From Streptomyces sp. NWU339 (GTDB lineage Bacteria; Actinomycetota; Actinomycetes; Streptomycetales; Streptomycetaceae), in contig NZ_QFRK01000017.1 of NCBI RefSeq assembly GCF_003143855.1, forward strand, positions 62,668-126,667: DNA of 64,000 nucleotides, in the 5' to 3' direction. Both the position numbers and the translations under genes were made by a program. The notes beneath the pieces are model-generated. The model worked only from the letters and a program-made list of their open reading frames with translations. It was not told the origin of the DNA and made no database searches. Positions 58,130 through 64,000 of this stretch are shown here, piece by piece; positions within the stretch are counted from its first letter, which is position 1; each line of letters begins with the position of its first letter.

Positions 58130-59464
58130 TCAGTTCCCGTAGGCCTTGGCCGCCGCGTTCTCCAGCTCGGCCGCGGTCTTCTTCGGGTCGGACGGGTCAC
58201 GCAGGAAGTCCTGGAGGATCTTCCACTCGCCCTTGCCCTGGGTGCCGCCGAAGGCCGCCGGGGCCTGGTCCGACATGTCGAAGCGGACCGAGTCGCCGGC
58301 CTCGATCAGGGACTCGGCGGTGGCGCGGGTGACGTCGTCGCCGTAGGAGGAGAGGTCCAGCTCCTTGTTCGGGGAGAGGAAGCCTCCGGCCTCGGCCCAC
58401 ACGGCGGCGGCCTCCGGCGTGGCGAGGTACTCGAGGAGCGCCATGCCGGCCTCGGCGTTCTTGCCGTCCTTGAGCACCACGGCCGCGTCGCCGCCGCTGA
58501 CCACCGGGGCCTCGCCGTCGCCGACCGGCGGGAACGGGAAGAAGTTCGCGTCGGTGCCGATGTTCTTGCCGAACTGGTCCTTGGCGACGCCGGCCACGAA
58601 GTCGCCCTCGTAGACCATGGCGGCGTCCGGCTCGGGACCGAAGACCTTCTCCACCGAACCGGGGAAGTCGGTGTTCAGGGCTTCCTTCTGGCCGCCCGAG
58701 ACGAGCTGCTTGTCCTTGAAGAGTTCGCCGAGCGTGGTGAGCGCCTCGACCACCGTCGGGTCGGTCCACTTGATCTCGTGCGCGGCGAGGGCGTCGTACT
58801 TCTCGGGCCCGGCCTGGGAGAGGTAGACGTTCTCGAACCAGTCGGTCAGCGTCCAGCCGTCCTGTCCGGCGACCGAGAAGGCGGCGAGGCCGGAGTCGGA
58901 GATCGTGCGTCCGTCCTTCAGCATGGCGTCGTAGGTCTTCGGCGGGGTGATGCCCGCCTGCTCCAGGGCCTCGGGGCTGTACCAGACGGTCGACTTGTGG
59001 GCGGCCTTGAAGTAGAGGCCGTACAGCGTGCCGTCGACGCTGCCGTAGTTCTGCCACACCTCGGCGAAGTTGTTCTTTACGGTGCCCTGGACCTTCTTGT
59101 CCAGCGGCTTGAGCCAGCCCGCCTCGGCGAACTGCTTCAACACGCCGACCTGGGGGACCATCACGACGTCGGGGGCGTTGCCGCCCTCGATCTTGCTGCC
59201 GACGACGGTGGAGACGTTGTCGCCGGTGGAGACGAATTCCGTCTTGGCGCCGGTCTTCTCGGTGAAGGCGTCGAGCACCTTCTGGAAGTTCTTCTGCTCG
59301 CTGCCGGACCAGACACCGGCGACGGAGACGGTCTGGCCGCCGAGCGCCTTGTCGCCGTCACCGCCGCCGGCCGAGACGGGCTCGCCGGAGCCGCAGGCGG
59401 TGGCGCCGAGGGCGAGCACGAGGGCGGTGCAGCCGGTGAGCAGGGTGGTACGTCGTCGCATCAT
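58130..59464 (-). CDS. Alpha-glucoside-type substrate-binding lipoprotein
   Basis: A 444-residue family 1 binding protein with signal peptide and lipobox ALGATACGSG (cysteine about residue 24). VSVAGVWSGSEQKNFQKVLD, GNAPDVVMVPQVG, YFKAAHKSTVWYSPEALEQA and YEGDFVAGVA resemble AglE-type alpha-glucoside receptors. GAAGGGA lies 9 nt before ATG 59464. 86 bp after the GH13 gene. Confidence 0.92.
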   Translation of the reverse strand: MMRRRTTLLTGCTALVLALGATACGSGEPVSAGGGDGDKALGGQTVSVAGVWSGSEQKNFQKVLDAFTEKTGAKTEFVSTGDNVSTVVGSKIEGGNAPDVVMVPQVGVLKQFAEAGWLKPLDKKVQGTVKNNFAEVWQNYGSVDGTLYGLYFKAAHKSTVWYSPEALEQAGITPPKTYDAMLKDGRTISDSGLAAFSVAGQDGWTLTDWFENVYLSQAGPEKYDALAAHEIKWTDPTVVEALTTLGELFKDKQLVSGGQKEALNTDFPGSVEKVFGPEPDAAMVYEGDFVAGVAKDQFGKNIGTDANFFPFPPVGDGEAPVVSGGDAAVVLKDGKNAEAGMALLEYLATPEAAAVWAEAGGFLSPNKELDLSSYGDDVTRATAESLIEAGDSVRFDMSDQAPAAFGGTQGKGEWKILQDFLRDPSDPKKTAAELENAAAKAYGN

Positions 59465-59550
59465 CGTTGATGTCCCTTCAGAAGCGTTCGAGGTTGCGTT
59501 CGGAAGACTTTCGGGTGCGTGAAGTGTCGGGTGCGTGAAGTGAGCGGGTT

Positions 59551-61188
<1,638 letters not shown>

Positions 61189-61251
61189 CACGTCGACCTG
61201 TCTGTGCGTGCGGAGACCCGGGACTCCCGGGCCGACGGCGCCGTCGCCGTT

Positions 61252-61261
61252 ATGCATGCAT
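61252..61261. promoter_or_regulatory. Palindrome ATGCATGCAT near GH13 promoter
   Basis: A perfect 10-bp palindrome directly after the possible -10 TAACAT of the GH13 operon, in the place of a repressor site. Confidence 0.4.
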
Positions 61262-61372
61262 GTTAGGTAGACGTGTCGTGAGGGTGTCAATGAACGAACG
61301 CAATCTGCTGGGCACTTACCATCAACAAATGAGCTCTTACTTGCCCATACCGGGCACAGTTGAGACATCCGC

Positions 61373-61389
61373 GTTACTTAACATGTAAC
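61373..61389. promoter_or_regulatory. Inverted repeat GTTAC-N7-GTAAC
   Basis: An AT-rich 17-bp element in a GC-rich region upstream of the GH13 promoter. Possible operator of either neighbouring unit; protein unknown. Confidence 0.35.
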
Positions 61390-61450
61390 TAGAGGTGTCC
61401 GGTCGGGGTGCCCGGTCCGGAAAAGCCCCGACCGGGGAGAAGCCCCAAGC

Positions 61451-61478
61451 CGCCCTCCGGGGCACAGCCCGGAGGGCG
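61451..61478 (-). terminator. Hairpin after orphan binding-protein gene
   Basis: A 10-bp GC stem (61451-61460 with 61469-61478) and an 8-nt loop, 68 nt after the stop, with further GC-rich hairpins between. Confidence 0.5.
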
Positions 61479-61546
61479 TCCCGGACCCTGCGGTCCGAGG
61501 CCCCCCGGTCCCGAGGGGGGCCGGGGAGAGGGACCCCGGCCGCCGG

Positions 61547-62821
61547 CTAACGCGCGGAGACGGCGGCGAGTTCGCGCGCCAGCCGCCGCACCGCCGCACC
61601 GGGCGTCTGCCGCCCGGCCATCGCGTCGTGCACCACCGCCTGCACGACCAGGCTCACCTGGTCGTAGTGCGGGCTCTTGGGGCGCGGGGCGGCGGCGAGC
61701 ACGCTCTCGCGCAGCGTCGGCAGATAGGGGAACCGCCGGATCAGTTCCGGATCGTCGTACAGCGCGGCCCGTACGGGCGGCAGCGCGCCCCGGGTGAGGA
61801 CCTGGCGCTGGACGCCCTCGCTGGTGAGGTACGCGATCAGCCGTGCGGCGGAGTCGGGGTGCCGCGCATGGGTGGCGACGGCGAGGTTGGAGCCTCCCAG
61901 GACGCTCGTCCCCGGCCCGTCCGGTCCCGGCAGCGGTACGGCGCCGACCTTCCCGGCGACCGCGGAGTCCTCGGCGGACGCGGCGACGTAGGCGTAGGGC
62001 CAGTTGCGCAGGAAGAGCAGCCGGCCGTCCTGGAAGGCCTGCTTGGACTCCTCCTCCTTGTACGTCAGCGCTTCCTCCGGGATCCAGCCCTCGCGGACCC
62101 CGCGGGCGAGGAACCCGATGCCCTCGCGGGCCGCCCGGGAGTTCACCGTGACGCGCTCGCCCTCGTCGCCGAGGATGGTGCCGCCCGCCGAGTAGACGGC
62201 CTCGGCCGCGTTGACGGTCAGGCCCTCGTAGGGCAGGAACTGGCCCGCGTAGCCGTCGAGGCCGTGCCGCGGGGCGAGGGTCTTCGCGGCCCGCTCCAGT
62301 TCGGCCCAGGTGCGCGGAGGCGCCACGCCCTCCGCGTCGAGGACGTCCTCGCGGTACAGCAGCAGACCGGCGTTGGTCACGTACGGGACGGCGTACAGCC
62401 GGTCGTCGTAGGTCGCGGTGTCCACCACGCGCGGCAGGAACGTGTCCAGCGGGAAGCGGTCGCGCGGCAGCGGGCGGATCCAGCCGGCCGCGGCGAACTC
62501 CGAGGTCCAGCTGACGTCGATGTTGAGCACGTCGAAGCGGCCCCGGCCGGCGCCGCGCAGCTCGGTGATCATCTGCGCGCGGGTCTCGTCGGCCGAGTCG
62601 GGCAGTTCGACGAGGGTGACCTCCTCGCCGGGGTGGGTGCGGTTCCAGCCCTCGAGCAGCGGACCGAGATAACCGGTGAGGTCCCCGGCGGTGGCCAGGG
62701 TGAGCGGACCGCGACCGCCGGCGGGAGCGGCCTGCTCGGCCCGCGCACCGGAGGCCACGCCCACGGTCAGGAGCACGGCGAGGACGAGGAGGCCCCTACC
62801 CGCGGCATGGATCCACCGCAT
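61547..62821 (-). CDS. Orphan extracellular solute-binding protein
   Basis: A 424-residue family 1 binding protein. Sec signal (GLLVLAVLLTVGVASGARA) without a lipobox cysteine, so it may be released. LTLATAGDLTGYLGPLLEGW, FDVLNIDVSWTSEFAAAGWI, TNAGLLLYREDVLD and SKQAFQDGRLLFLRNWPYAY resemble trehalose/maltose receptors. No permeases beside it. GGGAGGAA before ATG 62821. Divergent from PadR. Confidence 0.88.
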   Translation of the reverse strand: MRWIHAAGRGLLVLAVLLTVGVASGARAEQAAPAGGRGPLTLATAGDLTGYLGPLLEGWNRTHPGEEVTLVELPDSADETRAQMITELRGAGRGRFDVLNIDVSWTSEFAAAGWIRPLPRDRFPLDTFLPRVVDTATYDDRLYAVPYVTNAGLLLYREDVLDAEGVAPPRTWAELERAAKTLAPRHGLDGYAGQFLPYEGLTVNAAEAVYSAGGTILGDEGERVTVNSRAAREGIGFLARGVREGWIPEEALTYKEEESKQAFQDGRLLFLRNWPYAYVAASAEDSAVAGKVGAVPLPGPDGPGTSVLGGSNLAVATHARHPDSAARLIAYLTSEGVQRQVLTRGALPPVRAALYDDPELIRRFPYLPTLRESVLAAAPRPKSPHYDQVSLVVQAVVHDAMAGRQTPGAAVRRLARELAAVSAR

Positions 62822-62877
62822 AGGTTCCTCCCTGTGCACCGGCACCCGGGCACCCTTGCCGGGGTCAGAGGCCATGT

Positions 62878-62892
62878 ATACCTGTTAGGTAT
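62878..62892. promoter_or_regulatory. Inverted repeat between orphan binding protein and PadR
   Basis: ATACCT-GTT-AGGTAT is a perfect 6-3-6 repeat, 57 nt from the binding-protein start and 114 nt from the PadR start. Likely the operator or double promoter of the divergent pair. Confidence 0.5.
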
Positions 62893-63005
62893 GGGCGATA
62901 CTAGGGCCCGCGACACATTGCGCCGGGTGAGACCTCTCGCCGGGCGGGACGCCCGGCATCAGGCACGTGGCACACGGCACGAAGGACGCGGGGAGGAGAG
63001 CACGA

Positions 63006-63521
63006 GTGCGGCAGTCCCTCCTGGCCCTGCTCGCCCGCGGCCCGGCCCACGGCTACGAGCTCAAGCAGGACCTTGAGCAACTGCTGGGCTCCGCGTACCC
63101 TCAGCCGAACGTCGGCCAGATCTACGTCACCCTGGGCCGCCTCGAGAAGTCGGGGCTGATCGAGGGCGAGGACGTCGAGCAGTCCAGCCGGCCCAACAAG
63201 AAGGTCTACCACCTCACCGACGCCGGGCGGGAGGCGCTGCGCGCCTGGTTCGAGGAGACCGCGGACGAACCGCGGGTGCGGGACGAGTTCTTCATGAAGC
63301 TGGCCCTCGCACCGCAGAGCGGGCTCGCCGACCAGATCACCCTGATCAACCGGCAGCGGCGCCAGTACCTGAACACCATGCGGCAGTTGTCGAAGCTGGC
63401 CGCCGCCGAAGACCGGGACAACCGGGTCGCCCAACTGCTGATCGAGGGCGCGATGCTGCACCTGCAGGCCGACCTCGACTGGCTGGAGCGGTGCCAGGAA
63501 GAGCTGGAGGAGCTGGAGTGA
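63006..63521 (+). CDS. PadR family transcriptional regulator
   Basis: A 171-residue regulator: LLALLARGPAHGYELKQDLE, PQPNVGQIYVTLGRLEKSGL and VYHLTDAGREALRAWFEE form the PadR winged helix, then a helical dimer domain (PadR_C). GTG 63006 with GGGAGGAG upstream is preferred over 62967. It overlaps the ABC ATPase (GTGA) and probably regulates it. Confidence 0.92.
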   Translation: MRQSLLALLARGPAHGYELKQDLEQLLGSAYPQPNVGQIYVTLGRLEKSGLIEGEDVEQSSRPNKKVYHLTDAGREALRAWFEETADEPRVRDEFFMKLALAPQSGLADQITLINRQRRQYLNTMRQLSKLAAAEDRDNRVAQLLIEGAMLHLQADLDWLERCQEELEELE

Positions 63522-64000
63522 GCGAGAGTACCGCTCCCGTGCTGCGCGCCGAAGGCCTCGTCAAGACGCACCACGGCGAGGGAGCCCCGGCGCACGCGGT
63601 GCGCGGGGTCGACCTGCGGGTGACGCGCGGCGAGTTCGTGGCGGTGACCGGGCCCTCCGGCGCCGGCAAGTCGACCCTGCTGCATCTGCTCGGCGGGCTC
63701 CAGCGGCCCGACTCCGGCAGCATCTGGCTGGACGGCGAGCGCACCGACGCCTACAGCGAGGCACGCTGGGCGGTGGAGCGCAGGAAGCGCATCGGGATCG
63801 TCTTCCAGTTCTTCAACCTCGTCTCCGACCTGTCGGTCGCCGACAACGTGGAACTGCCGGCCCTGCTCGCCGGGACGCCGCCGAAGAAGGCCCGCGCCGA
63901 GCGGGAGGAACTGCTGGCCGAGCTGGGCCTGACCGGCAAGGAGCGGAGCATGCCCGGCGAGCTGTCCGGCGGTGAGCAGCAGCGGGTCGCGCTGGCCCGT
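63518..64000 (+). CDS. ABC transporter ATP-binding protein, LolD/MacB type (3' end beyond window)
   Basis: 161 residues are seen. Walker A GPSGAGKSTLLHLLGG, Q-loop IGIVFQFFNLVSDLSVADNV and signature LSGGEQQRVALAR are the LolD/MacB/FtsE pattern. GTG 63518 overlaps the PadR stop. The FtsX-type permease probably follows outside the window. Role: export or envelope stress; substrate unknown. Confidence 0.92.
   Translation, partial: MSESTAPVLRAEGLVKTHHGEGAPAHAVRGVDLRVTRGEFVAVTGPSGAGKSTLLHLLGGLQRPDSGSIWLDGERTDAYSEARWAVERRKRIGIVFQFFNLVSDLSVADNVELPALLAGTPPKKARAEREELLAELGLTGKERSMPGELSGGEQQRVALAR

Larger units (their letters stand above)
61189..61546. other. 358-bp region upstream of the GH13 gene
   Basis: Holds the operon promoter and the 3' region of the orphan binding-protein gene. 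Minus-strand TTGACA and TAACAT near 61290 and 61265 are separated by about 19 nt. Palindromes: ATGCATGCAT (61252-61261) and GTTAC-N7-GTAAC (61373-61389). A terminator-like hairpin lies at 61451-61478. No gene seen. Confidence 0.6.

Overview
The window is chromosomal DNA of a Streptomyces-type actinomycete. Base composition is very high GC with GC-rich third codon positions, genes are packed in operons joined by ATGA/GTGA overlaps, GTG and TTG starts are common, several genes look leaderless, and the gene content is actinobacterial (dapD-SMR-TetR-suf, ctaA/ctaB, tkt-tal-zwf-opcA-pgl, TerD, ACC deaminase). From memory the 26-56 kb part follows the order around dapA/dapD/suf/tkt in S. coelicolor; this was not checked by alignment. 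No rRNA, tRNA, CRISPR array, IS element or prophage was recognised.

1-17.3 kb is a sugar-acid and polyol region. A minus-strand ABC permease pair with a Gfo/Idh/MocA oxidoreductase and a PmoA-like DUF6807 protein (cut by the left edge) lies downstream of a GntR, DapA-type dehydratase/aldolase and IlvD/Edd sugar-acid dehydratase operon that fits an oxidative aldonate pathway. After a TIGR03086 protein and an MFS exporter comes a uronate locus: uronate dehydrogenase diverges from 5-dehydro-4-deoxyglucarate dehydratase, which is coupled to an unclassified cysteine-motif protein. Next is a DeoR regulator and a lipoprotein-permease-permease polyol-type transporter whose terminal dehydrogenase gene is wrecked by a frameshift and a large deletion.

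17.3-36 kb is mixed: a small leaderless ORF, a double TerD protein, GntR-ACC deaminase, a Tat-exported PhoX-type phosphatase behind a candidate PHO box, a secreted endonuclease/phosphatase-fold protein, two small membrane or envelope proteins, dapA, a methyltransferase, a TetR/CocE hydrolase pair with a shared palindrome, a YciI protein, a zinc-ribbon protein, a septum-formation-like lipoprotein, dapD and an SMR-TetR pair.

36-43 kb is the SUF iron-sulphur operon sufR-sufB-sufD-Rieske ferredoxin-sufC-sufS-sufU-DUF59, with a CAAC-N6-GTTG SufR-type operator over the sufR start and a strong terminator at its end. 43-49 kb holds an ABC-2 exporter pair with a duplicated gene junction, ctaA, an amidohydrolase, a small unknown gene and ctaB (haem A/O synthesis). 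49-55.9 kb is the pentose phosphate operon tkt-tal-zwf-opcA-pgl.

55.9-64 kb is an alpha-glucoside utilisation operon (GH13 enzyme, binding lipoprotein, two permeases, one carrying an unusual extracellular insertion), an orphan solute-binding protein, and divergent from it a PadR regulator coupled to an ABC ATPase cut by the right edge.
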